A stretch of 37,790 nt of DNA from Pirellulales bacterium (GCA_013360685.1 JABWBD010000022.1:1-37790), one strand, 5' to 3'. Positions 1 to 8,605 are shown, counted from the stretch's first letter. The notes: generated by a model from the sequence alone, not told the origin. Numbers and translations: made by a program.

Positions 1-834
1 CTGCCCGGCGACCCGCTGGCGGACCCGGCGCACGCGCCCGCGCTGGCGGTGGAACTTCGCCGCACGATGGCCGCGGCGCAGAACCAACCGGGCAGCCGGC
101 CGGCGGAATCGGTCGTGTTCTTGGGCACCAGCGACCGGTGGGGACGGTTGGCTGCGTCGATTTCCGAAGAGCTGAGGCTGCCGAGCGACGTCGTCGATCC
201 TTTCGGCGAGGTCGAGTGGGAAGACCGTGTTTCGAGGGACTGCACTGAGTCGTTTCGTCGCTTTGCCCCGCTGGTCGGCGCGGCCTGGGACGAAGCGACG
301 TCCACCCCGCCCGCCTTCGACTTCCTCCATCCGCGACGCCGTCCGGAGCCGCCCAGCCGCCGCAACACCTATGCTCTGGCCGGGCTCGCCGCGGGTCTGC
401 TCGTCTTGGCGGTGATGGCGGCAAGCTGGCTCAAGGGCGGTCGGGTGGAATCGGAGATCCGCCGCCTTCAGGCCAATTCCCGAACCTTGGACAAGAACTT
501 TGAAAAAGCGGAAAAGACCGAGAAGGCCGCGCAGGAAGTCGCGCAGTGGATCGCCGGCGAAGTCAACTGGCTTGACGAGTTGCGCTGGCTCTCCGAACAT
601 TTTCCGCAGGCCGAGGACGCCATGCTCACCCAGATCAAACTCAACGTGAATTCCGGCCGGGGAGAAATCACGCTGGACGGCGTGGCGCGCAACGTGGAAT
701 CGGTCGGCGAACTCGACCGCGGACTGCACGACGAGCGGCACCGCCTGGCGGGCAAATCGAAGAGCGAGAGCGGCGTGAAGCCGCCCTACGGCGTGCAGTT
801 TCGCTCCACCGTGCGGATTGAACGAGGGCAGTAA
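1..834 (+). CDS. PilM-PilN type pilus/secretion assembly fusion protein, 5' partial
   Basis: The frame is open from the first base of the window, so the true start lies upstream; 277 codons are visible. The first ~85 residues look like the end of an actin-like (PilM/GspL cytoplasmic) ATPase: a 'VVFLGTSDRWGRLA' strand-loop followed by a 'DPFGEVEW' segment and a helix ending 'FAPLVGAAWDEA'. After a proline/arginine linker there is one transmembrane helix (around 'YALAGLAAGLLVLAVMAAS'), then a coiled coil and a small alpha/beta domain as in PilN. PilM and PilN are normally separate, so this is probably a fused form. It would sit on the inner membrane and couple cytoplasmic assembly to the periplasm. 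The stop TAA overlaps the next ATG (TAATG), implying translational coupling. Family assignment is from fold pattern and context, with moderate certainty. Confidence 0.6.
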   Translation: MPGDPLADPAHAPALAVELRRTMAAAQNQPGSRPAESVVFLGTSDRWGRLAASISEELRLPSDVVDPFGEVEWEDRVSRDCTESFRRFAPLVGAAWDEATSTPPAFDFLHPRRRPEPPSRRNTYALAGLAAGLLVLAVMAASWLKGGRVESEIRRLQANSRTLDKNFEKAEKTEKAAQEVAQWIAGEVNWLDELRWLSEHFPQAEDAMLTQIKLNVNSGRGEITLDGVARNVESVGELDRGLHDERHRLAGKSKSESGVKPPYGVQFRSTVRIERGQ

Positions 835-1754
835 TGGCGCTGAAGAAACGCGAGCGGAATCTGGCAATCGTCACGGCCGTGCTGGTGGTTCTCTTTCTCG
901 GCAAGATGTTTCTTTCGACGTGGGGACGTTCCGGCGGCCCGCGCGAAGCGCAACGCAACGAGCTGACGCGTGAAATCGAACGCAAGAAACGGCAGATCGA
1001 GCGCGGCCGGCAGGCCGCGGCGCGGCTGGCCCAGTGGCAGCGGCAATCGCTTCCCAAAGATCGGGAGGCCGCCCGTTCCGTATATCAGAACTGGCTGCTC
1101 GCCTCGGCCAACAGCGTGGGCTTCGACGGCACCAAGGTGGAAACGACGATCGGCCGCCAGCGCGGCGAGACCTATTATGCCCTGCGGTTCAACCTCCAGG
1201 CCCAGGCCACGCTCGAGGAAGTGACGCAGTTTCTCTATCGGTTCTACTCCGCCGGTTATCTCCACCAGATCCTCAACTTGGATCTGCTGCCTTCGGACAA
1301 CGGCAGGAAACTCGACGTGCAGCTCTCGGTTGAGGCCCTCTCGCTTCCCCAGTCCGATCGCACCGACAAGCTCCCCGAAAAGCCGTCGAAGCCTCTTCTG
1401 ACTGTCAGTGCTTCCGATTACGCCAAAGCGGTTGCGGGCCGCAACATCTTCGCCCCGTTCCGCAAGCCCGATCCGCCGCCGGCTGAGCCTCCCAAGTTCG
1501 ACGCCGCCAAGTACGTCTACCTGACGGCGGTCGTCCAGGTCGGCGAGCAGCCTCAGGCTTGGATCGTGAACCGGACCTCGGGCGACTGCCTGAAACTCCG
1601 CGAGGGAGACGAATTCCGGGCCGGCGACTTCCGCGGGAAGGTCCAGCGAATCGGCCGCCGCGAAGCGGAGATCGAAGTCGACGGCCAGCGCTGGCTCCTC
1701 CCCTTGGGCGACAACCTCCGCGAGGCCGTCAAGGTGTCCGGCAAATCGACGTAG
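834..1754 (+). CDS. PilO-like / PilP-GspC-like inner-membrane assembly protein (fusion)
   Basis: 306 residues. One N-terminal transmembrane helix (residues ~8-25, 'LAIVTAVLVVLFLGKMFL'), a charged coiled coil (~40-70), then an alpha/beta domain like PilO/GspM (to ~residue 180). From about residue 200 the protein changes character: 'AVAGRNIFAPF' introduces a proline linker and a small beta domain with 'AWIVNRTSGDCLKLREGDE' and an 'LPLGDNLREA' end. This is the layout of PilP or the HR domain of GspC, which contacts the secretin. I therefore read it as PilO and PilP joined in one chain. It starts at the ATG of a TAATG overlap with the preceding PilM-PilN gene and is convergent with the beta-helix gene. 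No secretin gene is visible downstream, so the outer-membrane partner must be elsewhere. Confidence 0.6.
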   Translation: MALKKRERNLAIVTAVLVVLFLGKMFLSTWGRSGGPREAQRNELTREIERKKRQIERGRQAAARLAQWQRQSLPKDREAARSVYQNWLLASANSVGFDGTKVETTIGRQRGETYYALRFNLQAQATLEEVTQFLYRFYSAGYLHQILNLDLLPSDNGRKLDVQLSVEALSLPQSDRTDKLPEKPSKPLLTVSASDYAKAVAGRNIFAPFRKPDPPPAEPPKFDAAKYVYLTAVVQVGEQPQAWIVNRTSGDCLKLREGDEFRAGDFRGKVQRIGRREAEIEVDGQRWLLPLGDNLREAVKVSGKST

Positions 1755-1843
1755 CCGTCGAGGTTGAGAGTGTAGGCGTTCCCGGCGCCGCCGCAGCCAA
1801 GATCGTGCGCGACGTTTCTTGCCGGCGAGCCAGGCCGTTCGCT

Positions 1844-4039
1844 TCAGTTCCCCCCAGTCGGCGGCGTGGGCCGCGCGCGGACCGCGTGGCGGACGGGCCA
1901 GGTTGCGCGGTCATCGCTGGGGTAGAGCCCGATCTTCTCGACGGGGATCCGCTGGAAGCCGAGCTTCCAGGCCGGCGAGTCGTCGCGGAGGCGGAAATCC
2001 AGTTGTTCCGGGTCGATGAAGCGAGGGTCCTGGCCGACGAGGTTATCGGCGAAGATCACGCCGGGCCGGGCCTTGGGCTCGACCTCGTCCCATTTTCCGC
2101 CCCAGCAGATGTTGCGGGCGACCAGATTGCCTCGGGGCTGGGCATAGTCGCCTTCGAGGTAGGTCAGCAGTTGCGGGTAGCGGCTGCGCCAGGGCTCTTC
2201 GCGGTAGGGAATTTCTTCGAGACGCTGCTTCATGATGGGGACGGAAGCCGAGGCCCAGCCCATCATCCGGGCATCGACGTGCAGGGCGGGCGTGCAGTCG
2301 ACGAAAATGTTGTTCTCGACCACGTTGTCGTGGCCGCCGCCGATGAAAGCCGCACGCGGCACTTGGCAGAAGATATTGCCGAAGATTGTGGCCGAGCAGA
2401 ACATGTCGTCGAGGTAGACGCCGTTGCAGCCGCGGCCCTCGTGGCCGTAGACGTGATGGAAGTAGTTGTAGCGGATCGTGTGGCCGCGCATGGCGGGATT
2501 GTAGCCGGCGTACATGATTCCGGCGTCGTTGGCGCCATAGACCACGCTGTGGAATTCGTTGAATTCGAAGGTATGATCGTTGCCGCCCCACATAATGGCC
2601 ATGTGCGGGGCATCGTGGAAGAGGTTATGCGATACCCGGTTGCCCACGCCATCGACCTGGACGCCCGGTTTGCAGATGGGATTCCAGCGGCCGAAACGGA
2701 AGATGTGGCAGTTGTCGACGTAGAGGGCGGCGGGCGTCAGGGTCTTGCGGTCTCCGCCGGACACGGAGACACCTCCGTCGGCCAGGTTATACAGGTCGCA
2801 ACCGACGACCCCATTGCGGCTGCCGCCCAGGCTTACCGCCCACGCGCCGGTATTGCGGACCACGCAGCCGGCAAGGCGCGTGTTCACGCCGCCGGAGATC
2901 GCGACGGCCGTGCCCTGGCAGGCCTCCAAGATGATGCCGCGGAGGGTGACGAACGATACGTTTTCCATTGTAACCAGATTGGGCAGAACCGAGATCATCG
3001 GCCGGCCGGTCTCGACGGCGGCGGGCGGCCAGAAGTAGAGGATGCCCGCCTGGCGGTCCAGGTACCATTCGCCCGGCTGGTCGATTTCGGAGAGGAGATT
3101 GTAGGCGTAGTACCACTGGCCGGCGCGAAAGCCGTAGGCGTGCTGGGGCTCGCGCGCGAGCGTGATGACCCGCTTCCCGGTATCGATCGACTCGACCTTG
3201 AGCCGTTGGTCGGCCCAGTCCCAGAACCAGTGGCCGTGGAGCATGACGTCTTTTTCTCCGGCCCAGCGGTTGGGGCGGTCGCCTTCGAAGGTGAAGACCC
3301 CTTCGCGGCAACCTTTGGTGCCGCGGACATCCACCGGCGTCGGCCCGAGCACGGCGGGGATTCTCACGTATCCCTGGTTGGGCCAGCGGGCCAAGGTCAT
3401 CGGCTCATCCTGGAAGAACAATTCCAGGTCGGGATTGGACGCGCCCCAACGGTCGCCGGCCTGCAACTGCCCAAAACGACTGATGCCCTGAGCACGAAGA
3501 TCCGCCTGAAGCACTTTATCTCGCGCCTGTTCATCCCATCGAGCGAGGATGGCCGAATCGACCACCGGTTTCCATCCGGTGACCACGCGTCCGCCGATCA
3601 ACCGGACCGTGCCGCGTTCTCGTGCCCGGTAAATGATCGGAGACCCCTCGGTGCCTGAGTCCTGCTCGACGAGTTCCAGCGGTTGGGACAGTTCGTAGAT
3701 GCCGGGGGACATTTCGACAGCGACTCCGCCTTTGGGCAGCGGACCGGCTTGCTTGCGGCTGCGGATGGCGTCGCGGGCCCGCTCGAGGGTCGCCAGCGGA
3801 CCGTCGCTCTTGTCGGCATTCGGCGCGGGCAGGCGGCCCGACCAGGCATCGTTGCCATCGGTGGCCACGTGCAGGACAAGCCCCTCCTCGGCGTGGATCT
3901 CGACCGCCGGGGCGGCAGCGAGCACGATCAACGCGGCCGCAACAATGGGCGTGAGAAGTCTGGAGGTCCGGCGGATTGGGGATTCCTGCGCGAAACGGCA
4001 AAACCGCGACGAGTTCCGAGGGGCGTTTTCTTGAATCAT
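1844..4039 (-). CDS. Secreted right-handed parallel beta-helix protein
   Basis: 731 residues from the ATG at 4039, chosen because an AGGAGGAGAT Shine-Dalgarno lies just upstream; the open frame continues further but without signals. An N-terminal signal peptide ends near 'AAPAVEIHA'. The mature protein opens with 'LHVATDGNDAWSGRLPAPN', the usual start of planctomycete pectate-lyase-like beta-helix proteins, followed by 'GPLATLERARDAIR'. Central residues (~330-600) contain short repeats with N, G and V spacing such as 'NRVSHNLFHDAPHMAIMWGG' and 'HDNVVENNIFVDC', typical of PbH1 coils. Such proteins are often polysaccharide lyases or glycan-binding, but no catalytic site can be assigned by eye. 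It is convergent with the pilus genes. The long open frame on the plus strand opposite it is a GC-rich shadow. Confidence 0.85.
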   Translation of the reverse strand: MIQENAPRNSSRFCRFAQESPIRRTSRLLTPIVAAALIVLAAAPAVEIHAEEGLVLHVATDGNDAWSGRLPAPNADKSDGPLATLERARDAIRSRKQAGPLPKGGVAVEMSPGIYELSQPLELVEQDSGTEGSPIIYRARERGTVRLIGGRVVTGWKPVVDSAILARWDEQARDKVLQADLRAQGISRFGQLQAGDRWGASNPDLELFFQDEPMTLARWPNQGYVRIPAVLGPTPVDVRGTKGCREGVFTFEGDRPNRWAGEKDVMLHGHWFWDWADQRLKVESIDTGKRVITLAREPQHAYGFRAGQWYYAYNLLSEIDQPGEWYLDRQAGILYFWPPAAVETGRPMISVLPNLVTMENVSFVTLRGIILEACQGTAVAISGGVNTRLAGCVVRNTGAWAVSLGGSRNGVVGCDLYNLADGGVSVSGGDRKTLTPAALYVDNCHIFRFGRWNPICKPGVQVDGVGNRVSHNLFHDAPHMAIMWGGNDHTFEFNEFHSVVYGANDAGIMYAGYNPAMRGHTIRYNYFHHVYGHEGRGCNGVYLDDMFCSATIFGNIFCQVPRAAFIGGGHDNVVENNIFVDCTPALHVDARMMGWASASVPIMKQRLEEIPYREEPWRSRYPQLLTYLEGDYAQPRGNLVARNICWGGKWDEVEPKARPGVIFADNLVGQDPRFIDPEQLDFRLRDDSPAWKLGFQRIPVEKIGLYPSDDRATWPVRHAVRARPTPPTGGN

Positions 4040-4196
4040 AAGATCTCCTCCTGGTGGCTTTAGTGTGTACTCGCGCCGCTCCGGCTGCAAGTACCCGAGG
4101 GGCAGTAAAGATCGGCGAATCAATAACTGCCGCAAGAGGAGCAGCAGACGCGATCCGCCGTGCCGTAGCGGCCGGAACGGCGGGCCAGGCGGGGCG

Positions 4197-4721
4197 GTGG
4201 ATCTGCGGATGGGCAACCTGGTCGAGACGGCCGGGACGGGGGTGACCGTCCACGGCACCGCTCGGGACAATCAGTTCCGCTTCGATGCTGCCGGCGGCCG
4301 CCGGGTGGCGATCAACGGCATCGTGTACGAGTTTGCCGCGGACGAGGCCGGGAGTTTCTCTTGCGACGGGCTGGGAGGAAGCGACGGCGCGCGGGTGATC
4401 GGCACAACCGGCGTCGATCTGCTCGACGGCAAGGCCACCGAGGTGATTCTCTCCGGCACCAATGCCAAGGGCGCCTTCGCCAACTACGCCAAGCATTTCG
4501 ACGAGATCCCCGCCTCCGCCGGCGACGGCCAGGACTAGCCGGTCCTGACGGGCGCCGCCGTGGACCCTCGCGATTACGGCACGCCGGCCGACGTTCCAAT
4601 CGAGGCGTTGGCCCGGATTCTTTGGCGGAACCAGTTCGAGAAAGTTGAACTGTGGAAAACCGGCACCGGCGAGAAGACCGACATCGACAACACGGACGCG
4701 GTCTTTGCGTGGTGGGAGTAG
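4197..4721 (+). pseudogene. Remnant of a large secreted repeat protein (VNG-x-x-YEF type) with in-frame stop
   Basis: From about 4197 the frame reads 'VTVHGTARDNQFRFDA', 'VAINGIVYEFAADE', 'CDGLGGSDGARVIGTTG', the pattern of the repeat units in giant planctomycete surface proteins (fields of 'VNGVxYxF' and 'GGxGxDTATLTGT'). A TAG at 4536-4538 interrupts it, but the same frame stays coding-like for 60 more codons ('RDYGTPADVPIEALARILW...') up to the TAG at 4719-4721. No ribosome binding site or signal peptide precedes it. I read it as the decayed C-terminal end of a much larger gene. A short live gene starting at ATG 4209 and ending at 4538 is less likely. Confidence 0.55.
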
Positions 4722-4854
4722 TGCGGGCGCAGGCGGCAGCAGCAACGGCTTCGATGTGCTGTGTTGCTCTCGCCGGCGCCATTCTCATGGGGACGTCGCC
4801 CATGCTATGCTGAATGAGTTCTGAACTCAACCCCGACACCAATGATCGGCAAGA

Positions 4855-6396
4855 ATGATCCGCCAGATTCTGCAGAGGTCGGCGAGGGCGGGAGACCTGC
4901 GCCGGGCGCGCGTTCTGCTTCTGTGCTGGCTAGCATGCAGCCCCGGTTGTGAGCAGGCTTGGCGAGGAGCGAGGAGCGTGGAGCGTGGAGGCGAACCGGA
5001 GGGTTGGGAGTCCGGAGAGGTCGGCAAGGTCGGGAGACCTGCGCCGAGCGCGGGGGGCTCGGCGAGGTCGCGAGACCTTTGCCGAGCGCGAGGGCACCGA
5101 GATCGGGAGAACTGCGCCGAGCGCGTGTCTGGGGGCGTGGACTGGCCGCGGCTGCTGGGGCCGGAGGGGAACAGCAAGTCGCCCGAAACGGGGATTCGGA
5201 AGGACTGGGGCGAGTGCGGCCCGGCGATCGTCTGGCACCGCCCGCTGGGCACGAGCTATGGGATCGGTTCGGTGGCCGACGGCAGGTTTTTCCAGTTCGA
5301 CCGGTACGGCGACCAGGCGCGCTTGACCTGCCTCGACAGCCGGACCGGGGAGTTTCTTTGGAAGTACGAGTACCCGACCGACTACGAGGACCTGCTGGGC
5401 TACAACAACGGCCCGCGATGTTCCCCGCTAATCGATGAGGGCCTGGTCTATCTCTTCGGGGCCGAGGGACAGCTTCACTGTGTGCGAGCCGACAACGGCA
5501 AGCAGGTATGGCATGTGGACACGGCGAAGAAGTTCGGGGTGGTGCAGAACTTTTTTGGGGTCGGCAGCACGCCCGTGGTCGAGGGCAACCTTTTGATCGT
5601 GATGGTCGGCGGCAGCCCCGCGGAGTCGCAGGACGCCGGGCGCTACGATCTGGACCGCGCGGCGGGCAATGGCACGGGCATCGTCGCCTTCGACAAATGG
5701 ACGGGAGAGGTGAACTACGCGATCACGGACGAATTGGCCAGCTATGCCACGCCGCAGCTTGCGACCATCCACGGCCGCCGCTGGTGTTTCGCCTTCGCTC
5801 GCGGGGGGCTGGTGGGCTTCGAACCGCGCAGCGGCGAGGCCGACTTCCACTATCCGTGGCGAGCCAGGCTCCGCGACAGTGTCAACGCCAGCACACCCGT
5901 CGTGGTCGGTGACGAGGTCTTTATCTCGGAGACTTACGGGCCGGGCAGTTCGCTGTTGCGGGTGCGGCCGGGCGCGTATACGGTGGTCTGGAAAGACCCT
6001 TCCGGGCGCAACAAGGCCATGCAGACCCACTGGAACACGCCGGTCTACCACGAGGGCTATCTCTACGGTTCGAGCGGCCGCCACTCGAGCGAGGCGGAAC
6101 TCCGCTGCATCGAATGGAAGACGGGCAAGGTCATGTGGAGCGAACCACGGTTGCGGCGAGCGTCGCTATTGTACGTCGATGGCCACTTCGTCTGCCTCAG
6201 CGAGGATGGTGTGCTGCGACTGGTCCAGGCGAACCAGGACCGTTACGTCGAGGTCGCCCAGTCGGTGGTGCGGGAGGCGACCGGCGGTCCGCCGTTGATC
6301 AAGCCGCCCGCCTGGTCCGCGCCCGTTTTGTCGCACGGGCTCCTCTACGTACGAGGCGACGACCGCCTGGTGTGCATGCGACTCATTCAAGACTAA
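4855..6396 (+). CDS. Secreted PQQ-like (BamB-type) beta-propeller protein with repeat-invaded N-terminus
   Basis: 513 residues. From residue ~98 ('DWPRLLGPEGNSKSPETG') this is a standard planctomycete PQQ-binding-like propeller: blades carry 'CLDSRTGEFLWKYEY', 'CVRADNGKQVWHVD', 'AFDKWTGEVNYA' and 'CIEWKTGKVMWSE', the tryptophan-docking 'xxGxxxW' motif of each blade. A hydrophobic stretch 'VLLLCWLACSPGC' near residue 20 resembles a lipoprotein/Sec signal. The first 95 residues are abnormal: they are encoded largely by four copies of a ~32-base hairpin repeat (4879-4910, 5021-5125) and are rich in R, G, A and E. The start is uncertain; ATG 4855 has only a weak purine stretch (GGCAAGA) upstream. 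Substrate unknown; such proteins are usually periplasmic scaffolds or quinoprotein-like enzymes. Confidence 0.75.
   Translation: MIRQILQRSARAGDLRRARVLLLCWLACSPGCEQAWRGARSVERGGEPEGWESGEVGKVGRPAPSAGGSARSRDLCRARGHRDRENCAERVSGGVDWPRLLGPEGNSKSPETGIRKDWGECGPAIVWHRPLGTSYGIGSVADGRFFQFDRYGDQARLTCLDSRTGEFLWKYEYPTDYEDLLGYNNGPRCSPLIDEGLVYLFGAEGQLHCVRADNGKQVWHVDTAKKFGVVQNFFGVGSTPVVEGNLLIVMVGGSPAESQDAGRYDLDRAAGNGTGIVAFDKWTGEVNYAITDELASYATPQLATIHGRRWCFAFARGGLVGFEPRSGEADFHYPWRARLRDSVNASTPVVVGDEVFISETYGPGSSLLRVRPGAYTVVWKDPSGRNKAMQTHWNTPVYHEGYLYGSSGRHSSEAELRCIEWKTGKVMWSEPRLRRASLLYVDGHFVCLSEDGVLRLVQANQDRYVEVAQSVVREATGGPPLIKPPAWSAPVLSHGLLYVRGDDRLVCMRLIQD
4879..4910 (+). repeat. Hairpin repeat, copy A, inside the PQQ propeller signal region
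   Basis: This 32-base unit reads TCGGCGAGGGCGGGAGACCT then GCGCCGGGCGCG. It matches copies B-D at 5021-5125. It sits between codon 8 and codon 19 of the propeller gene, immediately before the hydrophobic signal segment, as if inserted in frame into the signal-peptide coding region. Confidence 0.7.
5021..5125 (+). repeat. Hairpin repeat cluster, copies B, C and D (~37-base period)
   Basis: Three further units at 5021-5052, 5059-5090 and 5095-5125 share the frame TCGGC-AGGTC-GGGA-GACCT-GC-GCCGAGCGCG. Copy C (5057-5087) folds best: GCTCGGC pairs with GCCGAGC, inner AGGTC pairs with GACCT, and GCGA forms the loop. Copy D has lost part of the inner stem. Together with the GA-rich stretch 4961-5015 (GGAGCGAGGAGCGTGGAGCG) they fill the gap between the signal region and the mature propeller. 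Confidence 0.75.
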
Positions 6397-6431
6397 GAAC
6401 CTATCCGAGAACCACAAACCAGTTGTGGAAC

Positions 6432-6665
6432 GTGGGCGAGTTGGCGGAAGGCGATCCGGGCGACTACCACCGCGTCTTCATTCGGGCGCATCGGTCGCTG
6501 TGGAAGCATCGCGGCCCGACTCTGGAGAAGAATCTGGCATGGGCGTGCTATCTCTGCAATCTTCTGAAAGGGACCGATATAGCGTCCGTCGATATGCAGA
6601 CGGGACAGTTGTGCCGAACGAAGCGCTGTGAGATCCTCGGCGGTGGGACGTTCTGCCCCGATTGA
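6432..6665 (+). pseudogene. HNH endonuclease remnant (C-terminal half of the motif)
   Basis: The plus frame ending at the TGA 6663-6665 reads 'HRGPTLEKNLAWACYLCN' then 'LLKGTDIASVDMQTGQL'. This matches the second half of the HNH nucleases common in cyanobacteria and planctomycetes ('HGGPTxxxNLAxACxxCNxxKGTDIxxxDPxTGxL'). The first half (CxxC and the ExxHII histidine region) is missing and the downstream 'LFxPR' motif is replaced by unrelated residues. It has no start or Shine-Dalgarno of its own and begins directly after the propeller stop codon. It is a non-functional fragment. Confidence 0.6.
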
Positions 6666-6759
6666 AACGTTGAGAGGCCGAACCCGAGTTCGCTTCGCCG
6701 CTGCGATGGCCCAGACTTCGCGGCACCAAACGTTGGTCTTGGTGCGCGACTTCGAGCTG

Positions 6760-6775
6760 TGGCGTAGTAGTTGCT
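6760..6775 (+). promoter_or_regulatory. Candidate sigma-54 promoter of the sigma-54 activator gene
   Basis: TGGCGTAGTAGTTGCT has the -24 GG and -12 GC dinucleotides at the correct spacing, intact TGGC and TTGCT elements, and two departures from consensus (positions 5 and 6). It lies ~190 bases before the activator start, with no other gene between. The rest of 6666-6965 shows no coding sequence I can support. Confidence 0.4.
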
Positions 6776-6965
6776 TAGTTTGGAAGGCGAAGTTGGAAGT
6801 CCTCCACATCCTGCCCGGTGCGATCGCGAGGATGTTTGACGCAAGCTCCTATCTGCTAAAGGGTTATAAAGACGGACCTCCTCCTTCTCCACAGCGGTGT
6901 TCGCTCGAGAACGAGAAAACCCTGTTGTTCGCCCAGAAAATCCGTGACATATCAAGGGACTAACC

Positions 6966-8579
6966 GTGTTATATGCTGGAAATTCCGTGAAGGAACGCGG
7001 AGTGGACGCGATTTCGATCCATCAGTTAATAGCTGACATTTGGCGAGAAGTTTGTCGCCACATTGAAATTGGCGAAGCGGCGCAGACTATTGGCGATCTG
7101 CTTGCGGGTCGCGGTGCCGTTGGACAAATCTTTGTGCGTCGAATCAACCTCCAAGACAAGACGACTTTGGAAACGGTGGCGTGTGGTCCTGGCCCGTGCG
7201 AGCAGCTCTTATCCGACGCAAGGACCGTCTGTTCGCCCTCGATGGCCGAAGAACTGCTGGACTGGTGCCGAGATGGCAAGGCGATTCGTCGCTCGCAGCA
7301 CGCGGCCGGGACGCCACTGATCGAGACGATCGTTCCCCGAACAGTCGGTGAAGAAGTAGTCGTCGGGCCCTTGGTCGACGCGAACGGGCCTTGCGGCATT
7401 CTCGGCCTGGTGGCAGCCGAAGGCCAATCGTTGGGCGAAGAGGGGACCGAACTCGCGCAAGCCCTGTTGGAGCCCTTTTCGGTTGCGCTGGAGAACGACC
7501 ACCGCGTGCGCGAAATGGAAGCGATGCGCGCGGCCGCAGAGGCCGAAAAGCAAAGCCTCCTGACGAAACTCGGCCGACGCGAGGTGACCGACGGCATGGT
7601 GGGGGCCGACTCCGGGCTGCGCGAGGTCATGGAACGCGTCGACCTTGTGGCTCGTTCCGACCTCCCGGTATTACTCTTGGGCGAAACCGGCACGGGCAAA
7701 GAGGTCATCGCGCGTCTGATCCATACACGCTCTCCGCGCGCCAGCGGCCCTTTCCTCCGTGTCAACTGCGGGGCGATACCGATGGAATTGGTTGATTCCC
7801 ACCTCTTTGGACACGAGAAGGGCGCGTTCACGGGGGCCGTGGAGACGCGCCAGGGCTGGTTCGAGCGCGCCAACGGAGGCACACTGCTGTTGGACGAGAT
7901 TGGCGAGCTGCCGCCCGCGGCCCAGGTGCGGCTACTCCGTATCCTCCAAGACGGATGGCTCGAGCGCGTGGGCGGCAACAAGCCGATCCATGTGGATGTC
8001 CGTGTCGTGGCCGCCACGCACCGCGATTTGGCCGCGATGGTGTCGGACGGAGGGTTCCGCGCCGACCTCTGGTATCGCATCGCAGTTTTTCCGATTTTTA
8101 TTCCGCCGTTGCGCGATCGCACCCAGGACATACCCGCCCTTGCCCGGCACTTCGCCGGGCGCGCGGCCGCTCGATTTGTCTTGCCGCCGGCCATGCCCAC
8201 CCCGGAAGACATCCAACTGCTCTGCTCCTATTCGTGGCCGGGCAACATTCGGGAGTTGGGAGCGGTGATTGATCGCGCGGCAATCCTCGGCGACGGGCGC
8301 CGGTTGGAGGTAGCCACGGCATTAGGCGTCAGCACGGCGCATGCGACGACGCCTTCAGTGCCCGTAGCGTCGAAGCCGCCTGTGGCCGGTTTGCCTGCGG
8401 AAATTTTGCCGCTCGATGCGGTTGTCAAGCGCCACATCGAGACGGCCCTGGCGGCATGCCGCGGTCGGATTGAGGGCCCGCGCGGGGCCGCGGCCCTCCT
8501 GAAGATCAACCCGCACACGTTGCGTGCACGGATGCGCAAGATGGGCGTCGACTGGGCCCGGTTTCGGCTGGAGGAGTGA
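6966..8579 (+). CDS. Sigma-54-dependent transcriptional activator (GAF-AAA+-Fis HTH)
   Basis: 537 residues, GTG start preceded by AAGGGA at a good distance; GTG 6987 is an alternative. Residues ~10-180 look like a GAF sensor domain, so a small ligand or redox signal rather than phosphorylation is expected. The AAA+ domain (~210-450) carries Walker A GETGTGKE (239-246), the sigma-54-contacting GAFTGA loop (286-291), Walker B 'LLLDEIGEL' (~307-315) and sensor region 'FRADLWYRI'. The C-terminus ('RGAAALLKINPHTLRARMRKMG') is a Fis-type helix-turn-helix for enhancer binding. All motifs needed to activate sigma-54 RNA polymerase are intact. It faces the 3' end of the sulfate/cysteine operon, which has a consensus sigma-54 promoter, so control of that operon is a reasonable inference. 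Its ligand is unknown. Confidence 0.93.
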   Translation: MLYAGNSVKERGVDAISIHQLIADIWREVCRHIEIGEAAQTIGDLLAGRGAVGQIFVRRINLQDKTTLETVACGPGPCEQLLSDARTVCSPSMAEELLDWCRDGKAIRRSQHAAGTPLIETIVPRTVGEEVVVGPLVDANGPCGILGLVAAEGQSLGEEGTELAQALLEPFSVALENDHRVREMEAMRAAAEAEKQSLLTKLGRREVTDGMVGADSGLREVMERVDLVARSDLPVLLLGETGTGKEVIARLIHTRSPRASGPFLRVNCGAIPMELVDSHLFGHEKGAFTGAVETRQGWFERANGGTLLLDEIGELPPAAQVRLLRILQDGWLERVGGNKPIHVDVRVVAATHRDLAAMVSDGGFRADLWYRIAVFPIFIPPLRDRTQDIPALARHFAGRAAARFVLPPAMPTPEDIQLLCSYSWPGNIRELGAVIDRAAILGDGRRLEVATALGVSTAHATTPSVPVASKPPVAGLPAEILPLDAVVKRHIETALAACRGRIEGPRGAAALLKINPHTLRARMRKMGVDWARFRLEE

Positions 8580-8605
8580 AAGTTGTTTCCATCGACAGCG
8601 GCAGA

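Noticed and set aside
1559..3658. Long open frame of 699 codons on the plus strand.
   Set aside because: It is antisense to the beta-helix gene and arises from GC-biased third positions. Its translation has no domain and is Val/Ala/Asp/Gly-biased as expected for a shadow.
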